Positions 43,085 to 52,526 of a DNA stretch of 64,000 bases are shown here, in pieces. A program made the position numbers and the translations under genes. Within the stretch, counting starts at the first letter, position 1, and each line of letters opens with the position of its first letter. The notes beneath the pieces were generated by a model. That model ran no database searches and had not been told where the DNA came from. It worked only from the letters and a program-made list of their open reading frames with translations. Source of the stretch: Phycisphaerales bacterium (GTDB taxonomy: Bacteria > Planctomycetota > Phycisphaerae > Phycisphaerales > UBA1924); assembly GCA_029260395.1 (NCBI GenBank), contig JAJDDJ010000013.1, forward strand, positions 496,001 to 560,000. Direction: 5' to 3'.

Positions 43085-43305
43085 GGAAATCTCCGGGATG
43101 GCCGGGGCCTCGATGAACGCACGGAGGAACCGACCCTCCGGCCTGCACTGTACCGCTCACGAACCTACCCGCCCACCCCAAACCGAGGTGCTCCAGACTT
43201 GGGCCTCATGCTCTGAAACACATCGTGGCGAGCCCTCCCCCCAAAAGGCTACCCTGCTGCTTTCCCGGGCCGAGCCCGTTTTCCCATAACCACAGCGAGC
43301 CAAGC

Positions 43306-43686
43306 ATGTCTTACCCCGACGATCGCGTGTACACCTCAAGCCACGAGTGGCACCTCGAACAAGACGGCGTGGTCACGCTCGGCCTGACCAGCTTTGCGGT
43401 CGATCAGCTCACCGATGTCACATTCGTCGACCTCAAGCCCGCGGGCACCCAGCTCGACAAGGGCGACGCCCTGGGCGAAGTCGAGAGTGTCAAGACCACC
43501 AGCGATGTCTACTCCGCGGTCGGCGGTGAGATCATCGAGGTCAACCAGCAGGTCATCGACAACCCGGCGCTGCTCAACGAGGACGCCCACGGCGAGGGCT
43601 GGCTCGTCAAGATCAAGGTCAGCGATGCCTCGGGCCTGGCCGACTGCGTGGACGCAGCGACCTACGAGAAAGAGCACGCCCACTAA
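43306..43686 (+). CDS. gcvH: Glycine cleavage system H protein
   Basis: Lipoyl carrier that shuttles the aminomethyl group between the P, T and L proteins. 126 residues. The lipoyl-lysine motif is ESVKTTSDVYSAVGGEI, about residues 62-78; HEWHLEQDGVVTLGLTSFA starts the fold and NEDAHGEGWLVKIKV ends it. The ATG at 43306 starts the homology. No other gcv genes are in the window. It is 18 bp upstream of the ABC ATPase gene, probably a chance operon. Confidence 0.96.
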   Translation: MSYPDDRVYTSSHEWHLEQDGVVTLGLTSFAVDQLTDVTFVDLKPAGTQLDKGDALGEVESVKTTSDVYSAVGGEIIEVNQQVIDNPALLNEDAHGEGWLVKIKVSDASGLADCVDAATYEKEHAH

Positions 43687-43704
43687 CCCGAACCAACCCT
43701 GAGC

Positions 43705-44511
43705 GTGCCGCATCCAACTGACAACCCGCGCCAATCAATAAACGCCACCCCGCGCGCCAACACTGTGGACGGGCCAGTTGTCCGGTGCGTCGATGTCCAC
43801 AAGAGCTACAAGGGCCAAGGCGAGCGTGTCCAGGCCCTGCGCGGGGTCGACCTGCAGATCGATGAGCCCGGGTATTACGCGATCATGGGACAGTCGGGCA
43901 GCGGCAAGAGCACGCTGCTCCATCTGCTCAGCGCGCTCGACCCGCCGGACTCGGGCGAGATTTTTGTGGGCGGCCAACCGATTCATTCGCTGAGCGAACG
44001 CGAAGCCACCGAGTACCGCCGAACACAGATCGGAATCGTGTTCCAGCAGTTCAACCTGATCCCAACACTCACGGCGGTCGAGAACGTGGAGCTGCCCGGC
44101 GTGCTCGCGGGCAAGCCGCCAGCCGAGATCCGCGCCCGGGCAATGGAACTGCTCGATCTGCTCGGGCTCCCGGCACGCGCAAGCCACAGGCCCGATGCGC
44201 TCTCAGGCGGCGAGCAGCAGCGCGTAGCGATCGCGCGGGCGCTGCTCTTCAAACCGCCCGTGGTGTTCGCGGACGAGCCCACGGGCAACCTCGACTCGGC
44301 GAACGCCGAACTGCTCTGGAAGCTGCTGGGCGACATCGCCAAAGAACAGCGGACCACCATCGTGATGGTCACGCACGAGCCCGCGGCTGCGGCGCACTGC
44401 CAATCGGTTTTCATCGTGCGGGACGGACAGATTTGCGGCGAGATCCGCACGGAGGGTTTGGATGCGGCCGGCGTGGCGTCTCGCTACCAGCAGCTTGTCG
44501 GGTCGGCGTAG
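43705..44511 (+). CDS. ABC transporter ATP-binding protein (MacB/LolD type)
   Basis: 268 residues. Walker A is GQSGSGKST (about 62-70), the Q-loop FQQFNLIPTLTAVENVELP, the signature LSGGEQQRVAIARAL, Walker B VVFADEPTGNLD and the H-loop VTHEP. The FQQFNLIPTLT and DEPTGNLDS sequences are typical of the MacB/LolD/FtsE subfamily. The GTG start has only weak ribosome-binding sequence and may couple to gcvH. The gene overlaps the permease gene by 50 bp, so the two are certainly one transport unit. Confidence 0.95.
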   Translation: MPHPTDNPRQSINATPRANTVDGPVVRCVDVHKSYKGQGERVQALRGVDLQIDEPGYYAIMGQSGSGKSTLLHLLSALDPPDSGEIFVGGQPIHSLSEREATEYRRTQIGIVFQQFNLIPTLTAVENVELPGVLAGKPPAEIRARAMELLDLLGLPARASHRPDALSGGEQQRVAIARALLFKPPVVFADEPTGNLDSANAELLWKLLGDIAKEQRTTIVMVTHEPAAAAHCQSVFIVRDGQICGEIRTEGLDAAGVASRYQQLVGSA

Positions 44512-47308
44512 CCGAACGGGCCTGCTCATCGCAGCGGTCGCGCTGTCCGCAGCGCTCGTCGCAGCGGTCGCCACCCTCATGGCATCCGTCAAGGGATCGG
44601 TCCGGCTCCGTATGGAGAAAACCGTCGGCGTCTCCGATGTCACGGTCCGGCCTTCCTCGACCGGCGGCACGTTCGGCGAGGATATTTACGAGCTTGTCTC
44701 AAGCTGGCCCGAGGTCACCGATGCCTTCGGCTGGCAAGAGCTGCCCGTCACCGCGCGCACCACGCTGCCCGTGCTCCAAGCTGTTGAAGCTGGCACCGCA
44801 CAGCCCGCCGACGCAACGCTCAGCACGGTCATGCTGGTGCGAGGCGTGGACTTCGCGGCCCAGACCCGCTTTCTTCCGATCGATCTCGTCGCGGGCCGGC
44901 TGCCCTCCACTGACGATGAGGTCGTCATCGACACGCTGCTCGCCAATCGCCTGACGTACGTAGCCCAGCGCGACGACGACGGGCTCGCAAGCTTCGGCGT
45001 GGTCGATGCGCCCACCCTCGCGCTCTCCCCTGCCCCCCCGCCTCCCACTGCGGGCGGCGACGCCGAGAGCTACAACGCCCGCGTCGGTGTGCGTCTTGGG
45101 GGCGAGATCGAAATCGTCCGCTTCACGGGACCGGCCACCGCGTTCGACCGGGTGGGCGTCGACCTCTCCAGCAAGATCTCGCTCTTCAACCGCTTTACGA
45201 AATCGACGACGGTCAAGGTCGTTGGCATTGCGGCCCAGCCACCGCTCGGCGGCAGGCCGACCGCGCTCATGACGCGCTCGGGCCTCGACGCGATGCTCGA
45301 CTCGAGCAGCCGGCTCAGCGCGATCGATCTCAAGATCCGCGACCCACAGACAGCGCCAGCCGTGGTGCTTAACCGCGCCGCGGATATTCCCGACACCGTG
45401 GTGCTCAAGGAGACCGCCCGGACTACTAGCGGTGTCGAGAAAAACCTCGCTTCGAGCCAGCTCGGATTGATCCTCGCGACGGTGCTCAGCTTTCTGACCG
45501 CATCGTTCATCATCCTCACCGGGCTGAACACTGAGGCCGCTGAACGCGAACGCGAGTTGGCGATGCTCCGCTGCATCGGCGCTTCCAAGCTGCAACTCGC
45601 CCAGTCGCAGCTGCTGGTCGGCGGGTTTATCGGCTTGGGCGGCGCCGCGTTTGGCCTGCCGCTGGGCTTGTTCATCGCGTGGCTTGGTGTGGTCGTGTTC
45701 CCGCAGTACCTGCCCGCGGGGATGGGTGTGCCGCTGCTGGGCTCGGTGCTGACCGTCGTTGGGGCGCTCACTTCCGGTCTTGCGGGCGCTGCGTACCCGG
45801 CGTGGCGCGCCTCGCGCACGAGCCCGCTCAAGGCGCTGGGCGCGCGCTCAAGGCCCCAGAGGGCTCGTGGCTTGTGGCTGATGCTCGCCGTCGGGCTTGG
45901 ACTGCTCGCGTTGCATCTGGCCATCGTGCTCGTGCCGAAAACAGGCGAGGGCGTGTTCTGGGGCTACGCCACGGTCGGGCTGCCCGCGATGTTCCTGGGC
46001 TACTTCATCCTCGGCACGCCGACCGTTTTCGCGCTCGCCAAGCTCACTTCAGGCGGCATTTCTCGCGTGCTTGCGTTGCCGCCGCGCGTGCTCGAACGCA
46101 CTATCACGTCCAGCCCCGCTCGCTACGGGCTGACCGCGGGCGCGATGATGGCGGGCCTCGCGCTGATGGTCTCCATCTGGACGCAGGGCGGCGCGGTGCT
46201 CCGCGACTGGCTCGACAAACTCCGCTTTGCCGACGCCTTTGTCAGCGGCATCAACCTGCCCCAAGAAGCACAAGACGCGATCGAGAGCCTCGAATTCGTC
46301 GAGCAGACCTGCGCCATCACGATCCAGCCGGTGCAGACCGACGCCTTCGGCATCAAGGGTCTTAGTGAGTATGCCACCGCGATGATCGCCTTCGAGCCAC
46401 GCGCGTTCTTCGAGATGAGCACGCTCGAGTTTGTGCAGGGCGATCAAGAGAGCGCGATCGAGCAGCTCGAAGCCGGCAACGCCCTGCTCGTCGCTAAAGA
46501 GTTTCTCGTCGCTCAAAGCCTCGGAGTAGGTGATTCGTTCACCCTCGTGCCCGCGGGCATCGATCCGGATTCACTCACCGAGGCGGAGCTGGCTGACCGC
46601 AGCTTCCGCATTGTCGGCGTGGTCCGCAGCCCGGGGCTCGAGATCGTCAGCAAGTTCTTCAACGTGGGCGATCAGTACGTACAGCAGTCCATGCACGCGG
46701 TTTTTGGCACGCGAGCCGATCTGCAGCGGCTGTTCAACAACGACTCCATTCAGCTCATCCAGATCGAGCTCAGCGACGACATCGAAGACGCTGAAGCCAT
46801 CGCGGGCATCCGCTCGCTGCTCGCCCAAAACGGGGTCGGCATCCTCGATGCGGGCAGCGGGCGCAAGATCCTTGCGGGCATCCAGACCTTTATCCGGGGC
46901 TCGTTGCAAGCGTTTACTGCGATCGCTGTGCTCAGCATGCTCATCGCGAGTCTGGGCGTGGCCAACGTCATCGTGTCGAGCATCCAGGCTCGGCAATTCG
47001 AGTTCGGTGTGCTGCGTTCGGTGGGCGCGCGCCGAGGCCTCGTGCTCCGACTGGTCGCCGCCGAAGCCGTGCTCATCGGCCTAGCCGCGTGCGTGTTGGG
47101 CGTGCTGATGGGCATCCATGCGGCGTTCTCGGGCTGGATCATCAACACCAAGCTGTTCGGGCTTGATCTGAAGCTTGTTCCGCCGCCCGTGCCGATTCTC
47201 ATCGGCTGCGCGTTCGTGCTGGCCATCTGCCTGCTGGCTTCGGCACCCGCCATCGCCCGGCTCAACGCACGCAAGCCCCGCGAACTGCTCGCCTCGATGA
47301 AAGGCTGA
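44462..47308 (+). CDS. ABC transporter permease, duplicated FtsX domains
   Basis: 948 residues. A first membrane helix (LLIAAVALSAALVAAVATLM) is followed by a MacB-like extracytoplasmic domain (about 40-330). FtsX domain 1 is at about 335-460, including LNTEAAERERELAMLRCIGASKLQ. Further membrane helices (about 470-560) and a second extracytoplasmic domain follow. FtsX domain 2 is at about 820-945, with SSIQARQFEFGVLRSVGARRGLVL. GGAGG lies 7 nt before the ATG. With its ATPase it probably exports or extracts a lipid, lipoprotein or peptide from the membrane; no adaptor gene is adjacent, so the cargo is unknown. Confidence 0.93.
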   Translation: MRPAWRLATSSLSGRRSRTGLLIAAVALSAALVAAVATLMASVKGSVRLRMEKTVGVSDVTVRPSSTGGTFGEDIYELVSSWPEVTDAFGWQELPVTARTTLPVLQAVEAGTAQPADATLSTVMLVRGVDFAAQTRFLPIDLVAGRLPSTDDEVVIDTLLANRLTYVAQRDDDGLASFGVVDAPTLALSPAPPPPTAGGDAESYNARVGVRLGGEIEIVRFTGPATAFDRVGVDLSSKISLFNRFTKSTTVKVVGIAAQPPLGGRPTALMTRSGLDAMLDSSSRLSAIDLKIRDPQTAPAVVLNRAADIPDTVVLKETARTTSGVEKNLASSQLGLILATVLSFLTASFIILTGLNTEAAERERELAMLRCIGASKLQLAQSQLLVGGFIGLGGAAFGLPLGLFIAWLGVVVFPQYLPAGMGVPLLGSVLTVVGALTSGLAGAAYPAWRASRTSPLKALGARSRPQRARGLWLMLAVGLGLLALHLAIVLVPKTGEGVFWGYATVGLPAMFLGYFILGTPTVFALAKLTSGGISRVLALPPRVLERTITSSPARYGLTAGAMMAGLALMVSIWTQGGAVLRDWLDKLRFADAFVSGINLPQEAQDAIESLEFVEQTCAITIQPVQTDAFGIKGLSEYATAMIAFEPRAFFEMSTLEFVQGDQESAIEQLEAGNALLVAKEFLVAQSLGVGDSFTLVPAGIDPDSLTEAELADRSFRIVGVVRSPGLEIVSKFFNVGDQYVQQSMHAVFGTRADLQRLFNNDSIQLIQIELSDDIEDAEAIAGIRSLLAQNGVGILDAGSGRKILAGIQTFIRGSLQAFTAIAVLSMLIASLGVANVIVSSIQARQFEFGVLRSVGARRGLVLRLVAAEAVLIGLAACVLGVLMGIHAAFSGWIINTKLFGLDLKLVPPPVPILIGCAFVLAICLLASAPAIARLNARKPRELLASMKG

Positions 47309-47335
47309 GCCGCCCTCCCATGCTGCGGCCGCTCG

Positions 47336-47341
47336 TACACT
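47336..47341 (+). promoter_or_regulatory. TACACT -10-like hexamer, leaderless uvrB start
   Basis: TACACT stands 6 nt before the uvrB ATG at 47348. No Shine-Dalgarno is present. Confidence 0.4.
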
Positions 47342-47347
47342 CCCCTC

Positions 47348-49603
47348 ATGCCGACTCCGGGCCAGCCATTTCAGGTCGTCGCCCCGTTCGCGCCATCGGG
47401 CGATCAGCCCGAAGCCATCGAGGGCCTGGTGCGAGAGTTGCGCAGCGGGGCCGCTGCATCGTGCCTGCTCGGCGCGACCGGCACGGGCAAGACGTTCACG
47501 ATGGCCAACGTCATCGCACAGATCGGTAAGCCCGCGCTGATCATCAGCCACAACAAGACTCTTGCGGCCCAGGTCTACGAAGAGCTCCGCGAGTTCCTGC
47601 CCAACAACTCGGTCAACTACTTCGTCAGCTACTACGACTACTACCAACCAGAGGCGTACATCCCCTCTCGCGACATCTACATCGAGAAAGACTCCGCCCG
47701 CAACGACGACCTTGACCGGCTCCGCCTCGCCGCCACCAGCAACATCCTCAGCCGGCGCGACAGCGTGGTCGTCGCGAGCGTCTCGTGCATCTTCGGCCTG
47801 GGCTCGCCCGAGGCCTACGGCCAGAAGGTCCTCACCCTCACGCGAGGCAACTCGATCGACCGGCGAACGCTCCTCATGACGCTCAATGCGATGCAGTACC
47901 AGCGCAGCGACATCGAGTGGGACCGAGGCATGTACCGCGTGCGAGGCGAGATCGTCGAGGTCTGGCCTGCCTACGAGCGCTACAGCGTGCGCATCGAGAG
48001 CTTCGGCGACGAGATCGAACGCATCGATCTGGTCAACGCGACCAGCGGCGAGGTGCTCGCCGAGGAGCATCAGTTCTTCCTGTTCCCCGCTGTCCACTAC
48101 GTCATGCCCGAGGACCAACTCGCCGAGGCCACTAAGGCCATCCGCGAGGAACTCAAAGCACACGTGCTCGAACTCCGCTCGCAAGGCAAGCTGCTCGAAG
48201 CCCAACGGCTGATCGCACGCACCAACTACGACGTCGAGCTGATCGAAGAAATCGGCATGTGCCCGGGCATCGAGAACTACAGCCGGTTCATGGATGGGCG
48301 CGCCCCCGGCGAACGGCCCTTTACCCTGATGGACTACTTCGAGTACGCCCCGCCCGTGGATGGCTCCGCGAACGACATCGGCGAGCGCACCACGCCGGCC
48401 GAGCCGGGGCTGAGCCCAACCTCCGATGCGGTGCGTGCTAAGAGACCCAACTTCAAGGACTGGCTGGTCATCATCGATGAGAGCCATGTGATGATCCCGC
48501 AGATCCGCGCCATGTTCAACGGCGATAAGGCCCGCAAGACCGTGCTCGTCGAACACGGGTTTCGCCTGCCCAGCGCGCTCGACAACCGCCCGCTGCGCTT
48601 CGAAGAGTTCGAGGCCATCGTTCCGCAGGTTGTCTACGTCAGCGCTACGCCCGGGCCTTACGAGCTTGAGCGCACCAACGGAGTCGTGCACGAGCAGGTT
48701 ATCCGCCCAACGGGTTTGCTCGACCCACAGGTCGAGGTGAGACCCGCCGACACGCAGGTGCAGGACCTGCTCGAGCAGTGCCAGCGCCGCGTGGCCAAGC
48801 ACCAGAGGGTACTTGTAACAACCGTCACAAAGAAACTCAGCGAAGACCTGGCCTCGTACCTCGATCAGCAAGGACTACGAGTCAAGTACCTGCACAGCGA
48901 GGTGGACACGCTTGACCGGATGGAGATTCTCGCTGAGCTTCGCGAAGGCCTGTTCGATGTGCTCGTCGGCGTGAACCTGCTGCGAGAGGGCCTCGACCTG
49001 CCTGAAGTCGGGCTGGTGGCGATTCTCGACGCGGACAAGGAGGGCTACCTCCGCAGCGCGACGAGCCTCATCCAGACGATGGGCCGGGCTGCACGCAACG
49101 CGGACTCGGGCGTGGTCATGTACGCCGACCGCATCACCAACGCCATGCAGACGGCGATCGACGAGACCCAGCGCCGCCGGGCCAAGCAGATCGCGTACAA
49201 CACCGAACACGGCATTGAGCCCACAACCATCCGCAAGAGCATCAGGCGCGGCATCGAGGAAGAACTGAAAGCCGGGCGTGCTGCCAAGTCCGCAGCCGCC
49301 GACGCCGAGCCGCCCATCGAGACCGATGCCTTCATGGTGCAACTCGAAGCCGACATGCTGGAGGCCGCCCAGGCCCTGCAGTTCGAACGTGCTGCCCACA
49401 TGCGTGACCAGCTCCACAAAGTCCGCGAGTACGTCACCCAGCAGCGTTCCATCGGAACCGAGGGACCGATCACTGTCAGGCGCTCGCAACTGGATGACCT
49501 TATCGGCAAACGGGCCGGTCCGACCAAGGGCGCGCGCAAACGCAAGGCCAAGTCTGGCACGCCGCCCACGCGCAGCAAAGCCAAGGGCTCTCGGCGCGGG
49601 TAA
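47348..49603 (+). CDS. uvrB: Excinuclease ABC subunit B
   Basis: Damage-verification helicase of nucleotide excision repair; it is loaded by UvrA and recruits UvrC. 751 residues against the usual 660-700. Present are Walker A GATGTGKTFTMANVIAQ, the beta-hairpin region YYDYYQPEAYIPSRDIYIEKD (given here as YYDYYQPEAYIPSRD), SCIFGLGSP, the DESH box in VIIDESHVMIPQIRAMFNGD, VSATPGPYE, LTEGLD-type LREGLDLPEVGLVAILDADKEG and QTMGRAARN. A UVR motif near 665-695 (LEADMLEAAQALQFERAAHM) binds UvrC. A Lys/Arg-rich tail follows. Downstream of the ABC permease by 39 bp. Confidence 0.97.
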   Translation: MPTPGQPFQVVAPFAPSGDQPEAIEGLVRELRSGAAASCLLGATGTGKTFTMANVIAQIGKPALIISHNKTLAAQVYEELREFLPNNSVNYFVSYYDYYQPEAYIPSRDIYIEKDSARNDDLDRLRLAATSNILSRRDSVVVASVSCIFGLGSPEAYGQKVLTLTRGNSIDRRTLLMTLNAMQYQRSDIEWDRGMYRVRGEIVEVWPAYERYSVRIESFGDEIERIDLVNATSGEVLAEEHQFFLFPAVHYVMPEDQLAEATKAIREELKAHVLELRSQGKLLEAQRLIARTNYDVELIEEIGMCPGIENYSRFMDGRAPGERPFTLMDYFEYAPPVDGSANDIGERTTPAEPGLSPTSDAVRAKRPNFKDWLVIIDESHVMIPQIRAMFNGDKARKTVLVEHGFRLPSALDNRPLRFEEFEAIVPQVVYVSATPGPYELERTNGVVHEQVIRPTGLLDPQVEVRPADTQVQDLLEQCQRRVAKHQRVLVTTVTKKLSEDLASYLDQQGLRVKYLHSEVDTLDRMEILAELREGLFDVLVGVNLLREGLDLPEVGLVAILDADKEGYLRSATSLIQTMGRAARNADSGVVMYADRITNAMQTAIDETQRRRAKQIAYNTEHGIEPTTIRKSIRRGIEEELKAGRAAKSAAADAEPPIETDAFMVQLEADMLEAAQALQFERAAHMRDQLHKVREYVTQQRSIGTEGPITVRRSQLDDLIGKRAGPTKGARKRKAKSGTPPTRSKAKGSRRG

Positions 49604-49651
49604 TTCTTCAAATTCGAGGGGGAGGGACTTGGAGAGGTTGACAGCGTGCGC

Positions 49652-51115
49652 TCAGGTCCGGTCAATCCAGGCAGCCCGGGACGGCCTGCCGAACACCGAT
49701 CCGAACCGGCGCATGACGCGTCCGACCAAGCGAACCGACCAGAGCAGCATCTCGCTCGCCCAACGCAGTTGGAGCTTGATGCGCAGTCGGCGCAGCCCGG
49801 CCTCATCGGCGTCCACCTTGCGAGCGCGCCGAACCCAGTACCACGCTCTGAGCCAGTCCCGCTGCTCCATCGAGGCGAGCGCAAGATTGTGCATGGGCGC
49901 AAACATCGAGGGAGCCAGGCTCAGCGCCTTGCGTGCGTGCTCGGTACCCGCGCCGTGCCGCTTGCTGCGGAGTAGCGCGACGCTCAGCACGTGGTGGGCT
50001 TCGGCGTCGTGCGGCTTGAGCTGGACAGCGCGCTCGAGCAACGGGACCGCGACCGCGTGCTGGCCCGCGCCAACCAAGAGCCGGCCGAGTTCGTACGCAT
50101 CGTCGGCTGCGGCATCGTCTGACGGACGGATCGGCGCGTCTGCAACGCTGTCGTTCGGGGGCGCTGGAAGGCTTGACCGCCGCGCGCTCAGTTCCGCCAC
50201 CAGCAGCGTGCGCGCCCGCGCGAGATCTCCCGGCGAGCCGCGCTCAAGCAGCGTGTCCGCGAGCCGTGTGCGCGCGCCAGGGTGCTCGCTGTCAAGCCGT
50301 AGCACGACATCGAACGATCGCACCGCATCATCGAGCCGGCCCATGCGCACGGCTAGTTCGCCTAGCGCCTCGTGAGCGCTCGCGTGGTGCGGCTGGAGTT
50401 CGAGAACACGGCGGTACTTCTCGCTCGCCTCATCAAACCGGTGCATATCGACCAACAGGTCGCCTATGTCGAGCAGTACATCGGTATCGCCTGGATCGAG
50501 CCGAAGCTCAGCGAGGTACAGCTGGCGTGCACGCTCAAGCCTACCTGTTGACGCGTACGCCTCGGCGAGCCGAGCGTTGATCTTTGCGAGTCCCGGATCA
50601 AGCCGTGCGGCTTCGCGCAGACACCACACCGCACGCTCGTGAAGGCCACGATCGAGCAACGAATCCGCGAGTGCCACGTATAGGTCCGCCCGCTCGGCAT
50701 CGATCTGTTGGCCCAGGTAGAACGCGACCTCCGCGTCCTCATGGCGCCCCAGTCGAGCGAGCGTCTCCACCATGTACACATGCGCTTCGGCGTCGTTAGG
50801 CTTGGCCTTGACGGCGAGTTCAAGCCAGACCAGCGCTTTGGCGAGCTCTTCGAGCCGCATCAGGCACGAACCGATCATCAGCATCGCTGCCGGCTCACCG
50901 TCTTGGAGCGCATGAACCCGTTCGAAGGCCTCGATCGCGTGCTCGTACCGCCCCGCGGCTTCAAGGGTCAGGCCAAGGTTGAACAGCCATTCCGATTGGT
51001 CCGGCTGGCTCGACAGCGCAGCACGCAACTCCACCTCGGCTTCATCGAGGCGGCCCAACTCAAAGAGCTCGTGAGCGCGCTCCACGTGTTGTTCGGCCTC
51101 GAACCATTCGTTCAT
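49652..51115 (-). CDS. Tetratricopeptide-repeat protein
   Basis: 487 residues built of about ten TPR units, for example AHELFELGRLDEAEVELRAALSSQP, LFNLGLTLEAAGRYEHAIEAFERV, AHVYMVETLARLGRHEDAEVAFYLG and AHEALGELAVRMGRLDDAVRSFDVVL. A Pro/Asp-rich linker at about 345-370 separates the last repeats. The C-terminus (LRWASEMLLWSVRLVGRVMRRFG) is amphipathic and may touch the membrane. No signal peptide. The ATG at 51115 has GGGAAG upstream. Presumably a protein-interaction scaffold; the partner is unknown. Convergent with uvrB (48 bp). Confidence 0.88.
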   Translation of the reverse strand: MNEWFEAEQHVERAHELFELGRLDEAEVELRAALSSQPDQSEWLFNLGLTLEAAGRYEHAIEAFERVHALQDGEPAAMLMIGSCLMRLEELAKALVWLELAVKAKPNDAEAHVYMVETLARLGRHEDAEVAFYLGQQIDAERADLYVALADSLLDRGLHERAVWCLREAARLDPGLAKINARLAEAYASTGRLERARQLYLAELRLDPGDTDVLLDIGDLLVDMHRFDEASEKYRRVLELQPHHASAHEALGELAVRMGRLDDAVRSFDVVLRLDSEHPGARTRLADTLLERGSPGDLARARTLLVAELSARRSSLPAPPNDSVADAPIRPSDDAAADDAYELGRLLVGAGQHAVAVPLLERAVQLKPHDAEAHHVLSVALLRSKRHGAGTEHARKALSLAPSMFAPMHNLALASMEQRDWLRAWYWVRRARKVDADEAGLRRLRIKLQLRWASEMLLWSVRLVGRVMRRFGSVFGRPSRAAWIDRT

Positions 51116-51265
51116 GGCCTGCTTCCCGTTAGGGGTGTCCGGACGACCAATGTGACGATAGTAGGGAACTACAACCCAATGCTGCAAACCCGGTATCCAT
51201 AGACTCCGGGACTTGTTGGGACCGGCCAGCCCTCCGATTCACACCCGCCACCCAGGATTTGCCCG

Positions 51266-52516
51266 ATGCACCGTCCGCCCGGCCCCGCCAAACCGAGCCG
51301 CACGATTTCCAAGGGAAAACTCTGGTTATTGATCGGTTTGCTCACCTCTGGAAGCCTAATTGTCCCCTCGACACGCGCCCAACAGTCTGTCAATCAACAA
51401 GATCCGACTGCTGACTCGCTGGAGGCAGACCTCGACCGAATGGTCCGCCGGCTGTATCTAGCCTCCGAAGAGAATCAGCGATTCGAGACGCTCGCATCAC
51501 TTCTAGCTGACGACTCAGCCGTTGTCGTGCGCAGCGCCCTGGATCTGGCTCTCCGCGAGCAGACGGGTGGAAGCCGGCTCAACGAGAGCATCATTGAAGC
51601 CGTGCTCGGCCTGCTCTCGCACCCCGACGCGGGCATCCGGTCGCGGTCGGCGGCGCTGGCGGACCTGGTCGCCACACCTCGGGCGGGCAACGCCATCCTG
51701 CTCCGGCTGACCGACGAGACCGACCCCGCCGTCGCGGAAGTGCTCCTGCGTGCCGGGGCCCGCTGGCCCGAGCAGCTCGACCCTCAAGCCGTCCTTCGCT
51801 GGGTACGCCCGGATGGGGCCATGACTCCCGGCCAAGCGCGCGCGCTGGCTGAGCTCAACCGCTCAGGAAGGCTGACCGATGAGTCCGCGATCCGCGATGT
51901 GCTGACCTCGCTCTCGCTGGTCACCGATTCGGCGCTGACGCAGCCCATGTGCAGGCTGCTCGCCCATCTGGGCGGGCCGCGCGAGCACGCCCGGCTCAGT
52001 TCGCTGCTTGGCTCGCCCGACTCCGCGGTGCTCCGGCGCGCCGCCATGGCGATGGCCGAGGTGCCCCAGCTCGCCGGGGTCGTGATACGGGCCGCGATGA
52101 GCGACCCGCAACTCGTGGAAGCCGCTGCGAGCGCCACCAAGGACATGCCGCCGCGCGAGGCGCTCACCACGCTTCTCATGTTGCCCGAGGCCAAACCGGA
52201 TGCCGCGAGTAAACCCATCCGCGCGTTCGCGGACCGGATGCCGATCGCGACGCTCATTTCCATGACAGACGCTCGTTGGTCGCCTTCTCGCCGAATCGAT
52301 CTGCTGTCGTCAGCGCGCACTCGCCGGATCGAGAGTGCCCTGCGGGGCCAGGCGCTAGTCATGCTTGCCGAGGCCTTGGTCGAGCGGGGCGATCCTGAGC
52401 AGGCAGCCGATGCCGCAGCACTCGCCGGCACCATGCTCGCCGATAGCGCCCCATGGAAAGAACGCGCCGCCCGCCTCGCGACAGTCGATACGGACCCCGA
52501 GCCCGGCGGGCCGTGA
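51266..52516 (+). CDS. Exported HEAT-like repeat protein
   Basis: 416 residues. The N-terminus has a hydrophobic signal (LWLLIGLLTSGSLIV) ending in STRAQQ. The body consists of helical pairs of about 35 residues with HEAT-like spacing (LADDSAVVVRSALDLAL; LLSHPDAGIRSRSAALADLV; LLGSPDSAVLRRAAMAMAEVP). No enzymatic motif. It would act in the envelope as a binding scaffold. AGGAT precedes the ATG by 9 nt. It ends 10 bp from the convergent kinase-like gene. Confidence 0.8.
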   Translation: MHRPPGPAKPSRTISKGKLWLLIGLLTSGSLIVPSTRAQQSVNQQDPTADSLEADLDRMVRRLYLASEENQRFETLASLLADDSAVVVRSALDLALREQTGGSRLNESIIEAVLGLLSHPDAGIRSRSAALADLVATPRAGNAILLRLTDETDPAVAEVLLRAGARWPEQLDPQAVLRWVRPDGAMTPGQARALAELNRSGRLTDESAIRDVLTSLSLVTDSALTQPMCRLLAHLGGPREHARLSSLLGSPDSAVLRRAAMAMAEVPQLAGVVIRAAMSDPQLVEAAASATKDMPPREALTTLLMLPEAKPDAASKPIRAFADRMPIATLISMTDARWSPSRRIDLLSSARTRRIESALRGQALVMLAEALVERGDPEQAADAAALAGTMLADSAPWKERAARLATVDTDPEPGGP

Positions 52517-52526
52517 GCGATTGGCT

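Noticed and set aside
47081-48871. Long minus-strand ORF opposite uvrB (596 codons)
   Set aside because: It is the antisense shadow of uvrB, a common artefact of GC-rich third codon positions; no homology or start signal supports it.
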